Source: Prevotella sp. UBA6429
Lineage (GTDB): Bacteria; Bacteroidota; Bacteroidia; Bacteroidales; Bacteroidaceae
Direction of reading: 5' to 3'
NCBI GenBank assembly: GCA_002437285.1
Contig: DJOV01000066.1
Location: forward strand, 1-36,962
DNA length: 36,962 nt
The notes beneath the pieces are model-generated. The model made no database searches. It was not told the DNA's origin and was given only the letters and a program-made list of their open reading frames with translations. Below, one piece after another: positions 15,518 through 24,114 of the stretch. The translations under genes and the position numbers were made by a program. Within the stretch, counting starts at the first letter, position 1; every line of letters starts with the position of its first letter.

Positions 15518-16989
15518 GTACGGACAAGGTTACGGCCTGCGTCAATGCGGAGGAAGATGAACAACAGAATGGTGAACCCCCATAGCGACGAACCACCATA
15601 GCTGAAGAAAGGAAGCGGGATGCCAATCACAGGTGTCAAGCCTAACACCATACCCACATTGATGAACACGTGGAACAGGAAAACGCTGAGCACACAATAG
15701 CCGTAGACTCGCCCAAACTTGAACGGTTGTCGCTCGGCCAAGTGGATGAGGCGCAAGATAAGGGCTAAGAACAACAGCAATACTCCCGCGGAACCCAGGA
15801 AGCCTTCCTCCTCGCCCACGGTGCAGAAGATGAAGTCGGTGTCTTGCTCTGGCACAAAACGCAGTTTGGTCTGCGTGCCATTGAGGAAGCCCTTGCCACG
15901 AAGACCACCCGACCCAATGGCAATCTCGCTCTGATGGACATTGTAACCCGCTCCGGCCAAGTCTTCATCAAGACCAAGCAACACATTGACCCTGACTCGT
16001 TGGTGCGGCTCCATAATGTCATTGAGCACATAGTCAGCACTGTAGAAGAAAGCAATGGAGCCCACTGAAAACAAGGCTATCAGCAGGTAATGGATTATCT
16101 GCGTGGATAGACCCTCATAGACCAGGTAACCCACCAGTCCCGCACAGATGAGCAACTGCACCCATACCACGTCAAAAGGAATGACATAAACCGAGAAAAG
16201 CAAGGCGATAACGGTCACCACTATGGAAATGGCACCCAGCCGAATGGCGCGTTCCTTCTCCTTGCAATAAACATAGACCATGGAAGCCGTGAAGATCTGG
16301 ACCAGAAGCAACACAACAAACTTACCAATCGAAGTGGGAGTCTGCAACAAGAACACCTGTTCGTACTTGATGCCGACCACAAAATAGACCACCATGGCCA
16401 CACCTGTGAAAAGGATGCTGCCAGGCATACCCTCACGATAAAGCATCAGGAAGAAGGAGAGATAGACCAAGGCGGAACCCGTCTCACGCTGTCCGACAAT
16501 AAACAACATGGGCAAGACAATCACAGCCCCCGCAGCCACGAGATGCTTAGGCTTGTGGATGTCAAAGCCATAAGTGCTCATCAGCTTTGCCACCGCCAAC
16601 GCCGTGGCAAACTTGGCAAACTCTGCTGGTTGCAATCGGAGCGGACCCAAAACCAGCCAAGACCGGGAGCCCTTGATTTCATGCGGATTGAAGATGGTTA
16701 CAAACAGCAACAAAAGGAACATGGCATAAATCACATAGGCAAACGTGTCATAGAAGCGATCGTCGAGCATGAGCAACACAAAGCCCAAGACAAGCGACGT
16801 ACCGATCCAAACGATCTGCATGCCCGATCGTGTGTCGAGACTGAAGATATCAGTCTCTCCATACGTGTAGCTTGCTCCACAAACGCTTATCCAGCCAAAG
16901 GCGAGCAGCGCAAGGTAGATGCCAATGGTCCACCAGTCAAGACTGCGGAGCACACTCGGTTGGCGCTTATCATCGTTCACTGTTTCCAT
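15514..16989 (-). CDS. rodA: Rod-shape peptidoglycan polymerase RodA
   Basis: The 491-residue SEDS-family membrane protein polymerises lipid II glycan strands together with its partner PBP2. Signatures are GSRSWLVLGPLRLQPAEFAK, the periplasmic-loop segment EQDTDFIFCTVGEEEGFLG carrying the conserved catalytic-region Asp, and GLTPVIGIPLPFFSYGGSS. It is longer than the proteobacterial protein (about 370 residues); the extra length is in additional membrane helices around residues 190-320, as is usual in Bacteroidales. Its start lies inside the end of mrdA (20-base overlap), which supports coupled synthesis of polymerase and transpeptidase. It is the last gene of the cell-shape operon. Confidence 0.95.
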   Translation of the reverse strand: METVNDDKRQPSVLRSLDWWTIGIYLALLAFGWISVCGASYTYGETDIFSLDTRSGMQIVWIGTSLVLGFVLLMLDDRFYDTFAYVIYAMFLLLLFVTIFNPHEIKGSRSWLVLGPLRLQPAEFAKFATALAVAKLMSTYGFDIHKPKHLVAAGAVIVLPMLFIVGQRETGSALVYLSFFLMLYREGMPGSILFTGVAMVVYFVVGIKYEQVFLLQTPTSIGKFVVLLLVQIFTASMVYVYCKEKERAIRLGAISIVVTVIALLFSVYVIPFDVVWVQLLICAGLVGYLVYEGLSTQIIHYLLIALFSVGSIAFFYSADYVLNDIMEPHQRVRVNVLLGLDEDLAGAGYNVHQSEIAIGSGGLRGKGFLNGTQTKLRFVPEQDTDFIFCTVGEEEGFLGSAGVLLLFLALILRLIHLAERQPFKFGRVYGYCVLSVFLFHVFINVGMVLGLTPVIGIPLPFFSYGGSSLWGFTILLFIFLRIDAGRNLVRT

Positions 16990-18820
16990 AACCTATTCTG
17001 CGTTTCTGCATTTCTGCGGCCAGACTTTCACCAGCCTTACTCAACTTACCCATGATGTATTGCTCCATGATTACCTTTCCCATGGGGACGCCATAATCGG
17101 CACCCCATCCACCATTCTCCACATAGACAGCGACGGCTATCTTGGGATTGTCCATGGGGGCAAAGCCCATGAAGACAGAGTGGTCATGGCCACGGTTCTG
17201 GGCCGTTCCCGTCTTACCACAGGCGGCAAAAGGCAACGAGCCGAGCAGACGGCAGGTTCCTCCCATGGCCGACGAGCGCATGCCAGCCACAATAAGGTCG
17301 TAAGCCCTACGGTTGGCACGTGTGTAATGACGACGCGTGTAAAGGGTGTCAAGGGGTTCACCCTGGATGGCCTTCACCACGTGAGGCACATAATAATAAC
17401 CTCGGTTGGCGATGGTAGCACCCAAGTTGGCTATCTGGAGTGGTGTGAGGTTGACCTCTCCCTGACCAATGCTGATGCTGATGACGGTCAGGCCATTCCA
17501 TGACCCATGGTAAGCCTTGTCATAAAAGCTGGCGTTGGGGATGAGCCCTCTCTTTTCACCGGGAAGGTCGATGCCCAACTTATAGCCGAAGCCCATGCTG
17601 ACCATGTAGTCGCGCCAAGTGTTCATCGCATCTTGCACCGTAGGATATTTGCGGCGATTGGAGAGCATATAGTAGAGCCCCCAGCAGAAGAAGCCATTAC
17701 ACGAGGTGCTGATGGCCGGAACGATGGCCAAGGGCGATGGGTGGCTGTGGCAGCCCACATGGAGCCCCTTATAAGAGAAGCCACGATGGCAGGGGAACAC
17801 CGTATGGCCATTAATAATGCCTTCAGACAGGAAGGTGAGGCCCTGCGTGGTCTTGAACGTGGAGCCTGGAGGATACTGGCCCATAATGGCACGGTTGAGC
17901 AAGGGCTTCCACGTATCACGAGAGAGGTAAGAGTGATACTTGCTTCTGTTATGGCCCTCAAGCAATCGGGGGTCATAAGAGGGAGAAGAGGCCATGCACA
18001 GCACTTGCCCCGTCTGCGGATCAATGGCAACAATGGCTCCTATCTTACCCTCAAGCATGCGCTCCGCCGTAGCTTGGAGATTGATGTCTAAGCCCAATGT
18101 CAGGTCACGTCCCGCTCGCGGACGCCTATCAAAACGCCCGTGCTGATACTGGCCTTGTATGCGCCCGTGTGCGTCTCGCAGCAGTATTTGCACGCCTTTC
18201 TCACCGCGCAACTCTTTCTCATAACTACGTTCGATGCCCAACTTGCCGATATAGTCACCAGCCTGATAATACTCATCATCCTCAATGTCGGACGGTGACA
18301 CCTCGCCCACATCGCCCAGGACATGGGCTGCATAAGGATACTCATACTGGCGTACCGTACGCTTCTGCACATAGAAACCGGGAAAACGGAACATCTTTTC
18401 CTGAAAGACGCTATAATCCTTGTCGTTAATCTGGCTCATGAAGAGCTGCTGCGTGAACCTTGAGTAGCCGGGATTCTTGCTGCGGTCCTTGATGTCATCC
18501 ATCCGCTTGACGAAATACTCCTTGGTGATTCCCAGCGTTTGACACAAGTCGAGTGTGTCAAGGCGTCCCTTAGCCTCATTCATTACCACCATGATGTCAT
18601 AGGCCGGTTGGTTGAAAACCAGCAACTTGCCATTGCGATCACGGATGACGCCACGCGAGGGAAACTCAATGCGCTTGAGGAAAGCGTTGGAGTCGGCACT
18701 CTTCCGATAGTCATCGCTCACCAACTGAAACATGAAGAGACGCACGATATAGACCACCACAATCAGGATGGCCACACCTCCTATGACATAACGACGATTG
18801 TCAAGATTGAAATCTTTCAT
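16970..18820 (-). CDS. mrdA: Penicillin-binding protein 2 (class B transpeptidase)
   Basis: The 616-residue protein has one N-terminal membrane helix (about 11-31), a pedestal/dimerisation domain (about 50-215) and a transpeptidase domain. The penicillin-binding motifs are Ser320-Thr-Phe-Lys323 in PPGSTFK, Ser373-Cys-Asn375, and Lys-Thr-Gly-Thr at 536-539. It cross-links peptidoglycan during cell elongation, as partner of RodA and guided by MreB/C/D. The start lies 27 bases after mreD and the end overlaps rodA. The N-terminal FPSRGVIRDRNG segment is the standard PBP2 beginning. Confidence 0.96.
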   Translation of the reverse strand: MKDFNLDNRRYVIGGVAILIVVVYIVRLFMFQLVSDDYRKSADSNAFLKRIEFPSRGVIRDRNGKLLVFNQPAYDIMVVMNEAKGRLDTLDLCQTLGITKEYFVKRMDDIKDRSKNPGYSRFTQQLFMSQINDKDYSVFQEKMFRFPGFYVQKRTVRQYEYPYAAHVLGDVGEVSPSDIEDDEYYQAGDYIGKLGIERSYEKELRGEKGVQILLRDAHGRIQGQYQHGRFDRRPRAGRDLTLGLDINLQATAERMLEGKIGAIVAIDPQTGQVLCMASSPSYDPRLLEGHNRSKYHSYLSRDTWKPLLNRAIMGQYPPGSTFKTTQGLTFLSEGIINGHTVFPCHRGFSYKGLHVGCHSHPSPLAIVPAISTSCNGFFCWGLYYMLSNRRKYPTVQDAMNTWRDYMVSMGFGYKLGIDLPGEKRGLIPNASFYDKAYHGSWNGLTVISISIGQGEVNLTPLQIANLGATIANRGYYYVPHVVKAIQGEPLDTLYTRRHYTRANRRAYDLIVAGMRSSAMGGTCRLLGSLPFAACGKTGTAQNRGHDHSVFMGFAPMDNPKIAVAVYVENGGWGADYGVPMGKVIMEQYIMGKLSKAGESLAAEMQKRRIGYGNSER

Positions 18821-18847
18821 GCGATTTACTTCTTCCGTAAGACAGGA

Positions 18848-19348
18848 TTACTTCTTCCTGATTCCATCAACAACGAAAAGCAATAGCTCGGAAAGGACGA
18901 AACTGCCCACGACACTCAGCAACCACTGCAGCCAATTGAAGAAGCTGAACGTTTCAAGGGCAAAAAACACCACACAATAGACGAGCGTCAGCAACAATGA
19001 ATAATAAAAGAAGGTAACTGGCCCCATCGTGAAAATGGCGGGCTGGAAATTCTCATCATCATCGCGCTGCATGAACAACTCAAGGATGTAGGGCTGCAGG
19101 AAGCCCAGCAATGTCATGGAGGTGGTGGCGACACCGGGCGTGTCAGAGAAAATGTCGAGACAAAGCCCCAACAAGAAACTATACAGCAAGATAGCCCAAC
19201 GAGGGAAGCCTCGCTGGAAACTAACCACGAAATAGACATAAAGCAACGGCGTCGCACAATCGAAAAGGTGTATATGGTTCAACACCAACACCTGTGCCAG
19301 CAAAAGCACAAGGAAAAGCAACAACCGCTTAAAGAATTCAATGTTCAT
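18848..19348 (-). CDS. mreD: Rod-shape-determining protein MreD
   Basis: The 166-residue protein is almost entirely hydrophobic, with about five predicted membrane helices. It has the family landmark of a polar-poor first helix, followed by FLLGLCLDIFSDTPGVAT, which matches the conserved GLLxDxxxxxxxG-type segment of MreD. It is an inner-membrane component of the elongasome. It sits six bases after mreC and 27 before mrdA. Primary sequence conservation in this family is weak, so position in the mre operon is part of the evidence. Confidence 0.88.
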   Translation of the reverse strand: MNIEFFKRLLLFLVLLLAQVLVLNHIHLFDCATPLLYVYFVVSFQRGFPRWAILLYSFLLGLCLDIFSDTPGVATTSMTLLGFLQPYILELFMQRDDDENFQPAIFTMGPVTFFYYSLLLTLVYCVVFFALETFSFFNWLQWLLSVVGSFVLSELLLFVVDGIRKK

Positions 19349-19354
19349 CCCAAA

Positions 19355-20221
19355 CTACTTACCATCTTTCAGTTTCAAGGAGTCACGCGACGCACGCATT
19401 ATCTCCATCTGCTCCATCATCGGTGTATTGTCTATCACACAGACATCACTCAGATTGCCGAAATCAGTGGACAGCTCGACCTGAAGACGATAAGACACAC
19501 CATCGGCTGAATTGTAGACATGAAGTATCTTGCCCACGGTGATGCCCGGCGGGAAGACAGACGAGTAACCACTGGTCTCCACCCATTCGTAAAGGCGGAA
19601 ATGAGCATGACGAGGCACTTCTTCCACATAAGCGACACGGGGGTCACCGCCACTCCAATGAAGGTAACCGAAGTATCCGCGTCCGCGAATGCGACAACTG
19701 ATGTTGGACGAAGTGTTGAGCACCGGTATGACGACCGAATAATGAGACGATACCATATAGACGATGCCTACGACCCCTTGGCCGCAGGCAACGCCCATGT
19801 CTTTGCGCACGCCATCGGCGCTACCCTTGTTGATAGTGATGAGGTTGTCAAAGCGACTCACTGAGTTGCTGACCACCTTGGCAGGCACCATCTTGAAGGA
19901 CTTGAGCAAGGCCAGTTGGTTGCGGTGCACCCATCCAGTGTCCTTGGTTGCCTCGCCCAACTGCCCCGACAACAGCTTCACCTGCTGCTCAAGGTAGAGA
20001 TTGCGCTGCGTGAGCTCCTGGTTGGCCTTCGACATGGAGAAGAAGGACTCAACCTTAGCGTCCCAACTCAGCACTTTCCCTGCGACGGCATTGGCAGACG
20101 AGAACCATACGCTGCCCTGGTAACTGTTGTACTGGAACAGCAACACGATGCCAATCACCTCAAGGACGACAAAGAGAAGCCAATGGTTGTAGCGTGCAAG
20201 AAATTCTAATAGATTACGCAC
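19355..20221 (-). CDS. mreC: Rod-shape-determining protein MreC
   Basis: The 288-residue protein has a short cytoplasmic start, one membrane helix (about 12-31), a periplasmic coiled-coil region (about 62-92) that mediates dimerisation, and a beta-rich MreC domain (about 105-280). Within it, RFDNLITINKGSADGVRKDMGVACGQGVVGIV is the recognisable core, here spanning about residues 122-156. It links MreB to the peptidoglycan synthases PBP2 and RodA. It lies 16 bases after mreB and six before mreD. Confidence 0.95.
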   Translation of the reverse strand: MRNLLEFLARYNHWLLFVVLEVIGIVLLFQYNSYQGSVWFSSANAVAGKVLSWDAKVESFFSMSKANQELTQRNLYLEQQVKLLSGQLGEATKDTGWVHRNQLALLKSFKMVPAKVVSNSVSRFDNLITINKGSADGVRKDMGVACGQGVVGIVYMVSSHYSVVIPVLNTSSNISCRIRGRGYFGYLHWSGGDPRVAYVEEVPRHAHFRLYEWVETSGYSSVFPPGITVGKILHVYNSADGVSYRLQVELSTDFGNLSDVCVIDNTPMMEQMEIMRASRDSLKLKDGK

Positions 20222-20237
20222 TGCTCAAACAAAAAAC

Positions 20238-21260
20238 TTATCTCATCAAGAATGAGAACCTGTTGACGTTCTTCAGCGCTATGCCTGCACCCTTTGCCAC
20301 ACTGTGGAGAGGATCCTCCGCAATATGGAACGGGATATTGATCTTGTCTTGCAAGCGCTTGTCGAGACCGCGCAACAATGCGCCGCCACCTGTGAGATAG
20401 ATACCATTCTTCACGATATCAGCATACAGCTCTGGCGGTGTGGCCTCCAAAGCCGACAGCACAGCATTCTCAATTTTGGCCACTGTCTTGTCCAGGCAAT
20501 GGGCAATTTCCTGATAGCACACAGGCACCTCCATGGGAAGGGCAGTGATACGGTTAGGTCCATGCACCACATAATCCTCTGGAGCCTCATCGCCCAGATC
20601 CGTCAATGCCGAGCCTACATGTATCTTGATACGCTCAGCCATACGTTCCGAAACCTTCACGTTATGCTGGCGGCTCATGTATTCCTGAATGTCAGCGGTA
20701 AGGTCATCACCAGCTATACGGATGGAGTTGTTACTCACAATACCGCCCAGAGAGATGACCGCGATCTCGGTGGAACCACCGCCAATATCAACAATCATGT
20801 TGCCCTCAGGAGCTTCGACGTCAATACCGATGCCAATGGCCGCAGCCATCGGTTCGAAGATGAGATAGACATCACGCCCATCAGCGTGCTCAGCCGAGTC
20901 ACGCACCGCACGCAACTCCACCTCGGTAGAACCCGACGGAACACCGATGACCATGCGTAAGGACGGCGAGAAAAGGCGCGAGCCCGTATGAACCATCTTG
21001 ATCAGGCCACGCATCATCTGCTCGCAAGCCGTGAAGTCGGCAATGACTCCATCGCGCAAGGGGCGAATGGTGCGGATATTGTCGTGTGTCTTCTCATACA
21101 TCATCTTGGCTTTCTCGCCCACGGCAATCATCTTGTCGGTGCGGCGGTCCAAAGCCACAACAGACGGCTCGTCAACAACAATCTTATCATCACTGATGAT
21201 GATGGTGTTGGCGGTGCCGAGATCCATTGCAATCTCTTGAATAAAAGAAAAAAATCCCAT
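20238..21260 (-). CDS. mreB: Rod-shape-determining actin homologue MreB
   Basis: The 340-residue actin-fold ATPase forms membrane-bound filaments that orient cell-wall synthesis. Nucleotide-binding motifs are present: DLGTANTII (phosphate 1), VDIGGGSTEIAVISLGG (phosphate 2) and LTGGGALLRGLDKR (adenosine). The N-terminal GFFSFIQEIAMDLG is the amphipathic membrane-targeting start usual for MreB. Length is normal. It begins 29 bases after the stop of the purH N-domain gene and heads the mreB-mreC-mreD-mrdA-rodA block. No separate promoter is visible in that gap. Confidence 0.97.
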   Translation of the reverse strand: MGFFSFIQEIAMDLGTANTIIISDDKIVVDEPSVVALDRRTDKMIAVGEKAKMMYEKTHDNIRTIRPLRDGVIADFTACEQMMRGLIKMVHTGSRLFSPSLRMVIGVPSGSTEVELRAVRDSAEHADGRDVYLIFEPMAAAIGIGIDVEAPEGNMIVDIGGGSTEIAVISLGGIVSNNSIRIAGDDLTADIQEYMSRQHNVKVSERMAERIKIHVGSALTDLGDEAPEDYVVHGPNRITALPMEVPVCYQEIAHCLDKTVAKIENAVLSALEATPPELYADIVKNGIYLTGGGALLRGLDKRLQDKINIPFHIAEDPLHSVAKGAGIALKNVNRFSFLMR

Positions 21261-21289
21261 GTCTTATGTTAAAAGTACTGAGCTGAAAT

Positions 21290-21883
21290 CTATTTTGCGA
21301 ACCAGTTGTGAATGGCGGTGTCATAATGGCTGCTAACACCAAAAGCGTGCTCAGCGAAACGCTTGCGGTCCTCGATGTCGGTCTGTGCGCCCTTGGCCTT
21401 CAGCAGGTCAAGCAGCATGCCATACTCAGCCTTGCTGGGCACGATGACTACATCCTTGAAGTTTTTGGCTCCAGCACGAATGAGCGAGATGCCACCAATA
21501 TCAATCTTCTCGATGATGTCGGCGTCCGACGCGCCACTGGCCACTGTCTGCTCAAAGGGATAGAGATCGACGATGACCAAATCAATGGCGGGAATGTCAT
21601 ACTCCGCCATCTGTTGCTGGTCGCCCTCATTGTCACGACGGGCAAGAATGCCTCCGAAAATCTTGGGATGAAGCGTCTTGACACGTCCGCCCAAAATAGA
21701 AGGATAAGTGGTCACTTCCTCTACTTTCTGGCAGGGGTACCCCAAGCTCTCAATAAACTTCTGCGTGCCACCTGTGCTCAGGAAAGCGACACCCTCTTCG
21801 TGTAACTTGGCCAGGATTTCCTCCAAGCCATCCTTGTGGAAGACTGAGATCAGAGCAGTCTTGATTTTCTTAGTTTCAGCCAT
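21290..21883 (-). CDS. purH: Stand-alone IMP cyclohydrolase domain of PurH
   Basis: The 197-residue protein matches the N-terminal (MGS-like) half of bifunctional PurH and stops at the domain boundary. It lacks the roughly 310-residue AICAR formyltransferase half. It should close FAICAR to IMP, the last step of de novo purine synthesis. Active-site landmarks are all present: STGGT at 36-40, GGRVKTLHP with Lys69 and Thr70, DLYPF with Tyr108, EKIDIGG with Asp128, and AKN with Lys140. No trace of the missing half lies in the 29 bases before mreB, so the split looks clean rather than a fresh frameshift. The formyltransferase must be encoded elsewhere. Its promoter at 21913-21920 probably drives the whole purH-mre-mrdA-rodA operon. 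Confidence 0.9.
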   Translation of the reverse strand: MAETKKIKTALISVFHKDGLEEILAKLHEEGVAFLSTGGTQKFIESLGYPCQKVEEVTTYPSILGGRVKTLHPKIFGGILARRDNEGDQQQMAEYDIPAIDLVIVDLYPFEQTVASGASDADIIEKIDIGGISLIRAGAKNFKDVVIVPSKAEYGMLLDLLKAKGAQTDIEDRKRFAEHAFGVSSHYDTAIHNWFAK

Positions 21884-21912
21884 GTGTATTCTTGCGTTAT
21901 TCTATTAGGCTG

Positions 21913-21920
21913 CAAAGTTA
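21913..21920 (-). promoter_or_regulatory. Bacteroidetes -7 promoter element (TAACTTTG)
   Basis: Perfect TAnnTTTG on the minus strand, 29 bases before the purH start codon. It is the only good promoter that I see for the purH-mreBCD-mrdA-rodA block, which then would be a single transcript of about 6.4 kb. Confidence 0.65.
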
Positions 21921-22027
21921 ATCATTTTTAGACAATTCATCCCTAAGAAAACCACAAATTCCTTGTTTGGGAAACGTTAAAATGTCACAAGTCAAGGCTT
22001 GCATGAACATTCATCAAAGAAATTCTT

Positions 22028-22035
22028 TATCTTTG
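22028..22035 (+). promoter_or_regulatory. Bacteroidetes -7 promoter element (TATCTTTG)
   Basis: Perfect TAnnTTTG on the plus strand. Transcription from near 22040 would give a leader of about 93 bases before the ATG at 22134. The in-frame ATG at 21999 lies upstream of this element. Confidence 0.6.
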
Positions 22036-22133
22036 CATTTGGTAGGAGTGATCCAAACGATGCGCACAACAATACCGTTCCTGCGGGAAACAGGTCATGC
22101 GCCCGTCCCTACCCAACCAGAAAAAACGACAAT

Positions 22134-22682
22134 ATGAAAAAATCACTCATCATCACACTGCTGCTGGCCGCCAGCACCACCACGCAGGCCCAACGCCGCA
22201 TCATCGCCTACGATCCGGAGCTCAACGAACCCGTGAAAGACGCCCTGGTATGGGTTGACCACGAGCAGGCGGCATCAACAAACCAATTCGGGGAAATCCA
22301 GATACCCGACAAATTTGACACCTTACACGTCAACAAGCCAGGGTACGTTTCGGTCTGCATACCTGCAGAAGTCGCAGCCGACTCCATCCCCCTCATACAC
22401 GACTACAAGAACATCGGCGAGGTAGTGGTTCAGGGCGTGTACCACAACAAGCAACTGGCGGAGAGCGTCAAGCGCTGGACAAAGGAAGCCAAAAAGGAAT
22501 TTGAGTTGCGACACCCCATCACCGGCTACAGTTTCAGCCTTGCCGACAGCATCGACCCACGGCTGAGACGCATCAAGAAACAGACCAAGAAGTTGGAGAA
22601 GATCTTCAAGCGGATGGACGCAGAAGGAAACAACCCCATCATTCAGGCTTACAGGAAGGCCCTCAACAAGACTGACCATTGA
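22134..22682 (+). CDS. Small secreted protein with carboxypeptidase-regulatory-like domain
   Basis: The 182-residue protein starts with a clear signal peptide (Lys2-Lys3, hydrophobic core, cleavage after Thr-Gln-Ala-Gln at about residue 20). Residues about 25-95 resemble a CarboxypepD_reg/transthyretin-like beta-sandwich: a short 'new role' strand (EPVKDALVWVD), an NQFGEIQIPDKFDTLHV strand pair and a KPGYVSV strand. The C-terminal half is helical and very basic (about 115-182). No enzyme motif is visible. The longer in-frame start at 21999 is rejected, since it lies before the promoter and would hide the signal peptide. It converges with the PorT-like gene with 32 bases between stops and no obvious terminator hairpin. 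Confidence 0.65.
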   Translation: MKKSLIITLLLAASTTTQAQRRIIAYDPELNEPVKDALVWVDHEQAASTNQFGEIQIPDKFDTLHVNKPGYVSVCIPAEVAADSIPLIHDYKNIGEVVVQGVYHNKQLAESVKRWTKEAKKEFELRHPITGYSFSLADSIDPRLRRIKKQTKKLEKIFKRMDAEGNNPIIQAYRKALNKTDH

Positions 22683-22714
22683 TGCGCGACACGGTGCGGG
22701 ATGCCGGATGCCGA

Positions 22715-23458
22715 CTACTCGAAATAAAAGGTGAGAGCAATCATCTTAGAACGCGCCTTGTTGACCGACAGGGTATAGGGCAACATCGAGCGGTCGCTGA
22801 TGGACGAAGCATGGGTGTTGTCGAGGCTATTGGTTAAGCCATACATAAACTTCAGCTCAGGCCTAATCTTAAAGAAAGGCAAGTAGAAATCGCAACCGAT
22901 GCCAGCCTCAAAGAAAAGGTCATAACGCTTCAACTTGAGATAATCGTCACTGGTACCACTCAAGTTGATGACCGGATTGAGACCCAACATGACGTAAGGA
23001 CGATGATTATTGAAGCGAGGCGACGCGACAATCAAGTCAAGCGCACACGAGAAATAGGCAGTTTTCAACGTCTGGTTGCGCGCAAGCATAGAGTCGGGCG
23101 CTTGCGCATCCATATTGTGAAAGGAAATGTGGCGCGACCCGAAATACATGGCTGGAGCCACACGCAACTGCAGAGTGCGGTTGAGGCGCAATTCACCCAG
23201 CACGCCCACATTGAAGCCGTCATCCCAGCGGTCCTGGTCACAGGTGATCGCATATTCCTGTTGGGTGCCGTCAGCAGTGGTGATCATTTGCGGCCCCACG
23301 TTGTTAAACTCAAGATCTTGCAAATGAGTGCCTACAAGTATGCCAAAATGAAACTTACGCAGGTCGGTATACGGCCGATTCTCGACCGTACGCTCCTGCC
23401 CCAACGCAGCTATAGCGCAGAGTATGGCAAGCATCAATGAAAACAGTGTTCGCTTCAT
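22715..23458 (-). CDS. porT: PorT-like outer-membrane beta-barrel protein
   Basis: The 247-residue protein has a signal peptide (cleavage near residue 20) and an eight-strand-like beta-barrel pattern ending in an aromatic strand (MIALTFYFE). The opening NRPYTDLRKFHFGILVGTH is typical of the PorT family, which in Porphyromonas is required for the type IX secretion system. Many Bacteroidales keep a PorT-family protein without obvious type IX cargo, so a direct role in secretion is only an inference here. The chosen start gives a standard signal peptide; an upstream ATG at 23515 would place 19 polar residues in front of it. I see no TAnnTTTG promoter. Confidence 0.75.
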   Translation of the reverse strand: MKRTLFSLMLAILCAIAALGQERTVENRPYTDLRKFHFGILVGTHLQDLEFNNVGPQMITTADGTQQEYAITCDQDRWDDGFNVGVLGELRLNRTLQLRVAPAMYFGSRHISFHNMDAQAPDSMLARNQTLKTAYFSCALDLIVASPRFNNHRPYVMLGLNPVINLSGTSDDYLKLKRYDLFFEAGIGCDFYLPFFKIRPELKFMYGLTNSLDNTHASSISDRSMLPYTLSVNKARSKMIALTFYFE

Positions 23459-23584
23459 ATAATGAATAACGCCAAGCCGTAGCCGTTTATTGTCTGCGAA
23501 GGCGTGGACCCTCATTTTTTAGTAGGTAATGTTAAATTGAGAAAAAAGTAATCATCATTTGTAGGTACTAATTGAAAAAATAAC

Positions 23585-23592
23585 TACCTTTG
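23585..23592 (+). promoter_or_regulatory. Bacteroidetes -7 promoter element (TACCTTTG)
   Basis: Perfect TAnnTTTG with an AT-rich upstream region and a TTTG at 23558-23561 that could serve as the -33 box at slightly long spacing. It gives the ferredoxin gene a leader of about 80 bases. Confidence 0.65.
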
Positions 23593-23675
23593 CAACGTAC
23601 AAGGAGATAACGCATCAGTGCATAGCTCCTTACTCACATTAACAAAACATTATTAACTATAAACATTAGATTATT

Positions 23676-23846
23676 ATGGCTTACGTAATTGGTAATGACT
23701 GCGTTGCTTGCGGTACATGTATTGACGAGTGCCCCGTGGGCGCCATCTCTGAGGGCGACATCTACAAAATCAACCCTGACGAGTGCACAGAGTGCGGAAC
23801 ATGCGCATCTGTCTGCCCGAACGAGGCTATCAGCCTCGCCGAATAA
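23676..23846 (+). CDS. 2[4Fe-4S] ferredoxin
   Basis: The 56-residue protein is a clostridial-type ferredoxin with two CxxCxxCxxxCP motifs: Cys9, 12, 15, 19 and Cys37, 40, 43, 47. It carries single electrons at low potential in the cytoplasm, for example to and from pyruvate:ferredoxin oxidoreductase in anaerobes. The length is full for the family. It stands alone between its own promoter at 23585-23592 and a terminator at 23880-23908. The T-free, codon-regular sequence and the strong transcription signals suggest high expression (inference). Confidence 0.95.
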   Translation: MAYVIGNDCVACGTCIDECPVGAISEGDIYKINPDECTECGTCASVCPNEAISLAE

Positions 23847-23879
23847 TTTCTGATTACTCATCATCAGAATAAGGATACA

Positions 23880-23908
23880 GCCCAACCTGCAACAAGGTTG
23901 GGCTTTTC
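23880..23908 (+). terminator. Rho-independent terminator after ferredoxin
   Basis: Arms 23880-23888 and 23895-23903 form a perfect 9-bp stem with a 6-base loop, followed by TTTTC. It lies 34 bases after the ferredoxin stop. Confidence 0.85.
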
Positions 23909-23992
23909 TTATGGAATACGGCGAAGGCTTTCACCAGCGCAACGTATTTGAAAAACTCCGCCGGAACACATTGGTCAAAGTGAAAACGAAAC

Positions 23993-24029
23993 AAAAGGCG
24001 CATCTCACGACAAATGAGATGCGCCTTTT
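23993..24029. terminator. Bidirectional terminator, perfect 15-bp stem
   Basis: Arms 23993-24007 and 24015-24029 are exact reverse complements around a 7-base loop, with T-rich sequence on both sides. It lies 86 bases beyond the stop of the TPR gene and so ends the exbB-TPR operon on the minus strand. The rest of the gap 23909-24114 holds nothing that I can identify. Confidence 0.85.
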
Positions 24030-24114
24030 ATTATTTTAACAGAAAGGAGAACACAGAGGTCACCCTATCCATACTGACGATGAGCTCCGCATGAAAACGG
24101 GACCTCCGTCACAT

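Noticed and set aside
21261..21289. purH shortened by a simple frameshift
   Set aside because: The 29 bases before mreB leave no room for the missing half, and none of it is visible in other frames nearby, so a local frameshift cannot explain the short gene.
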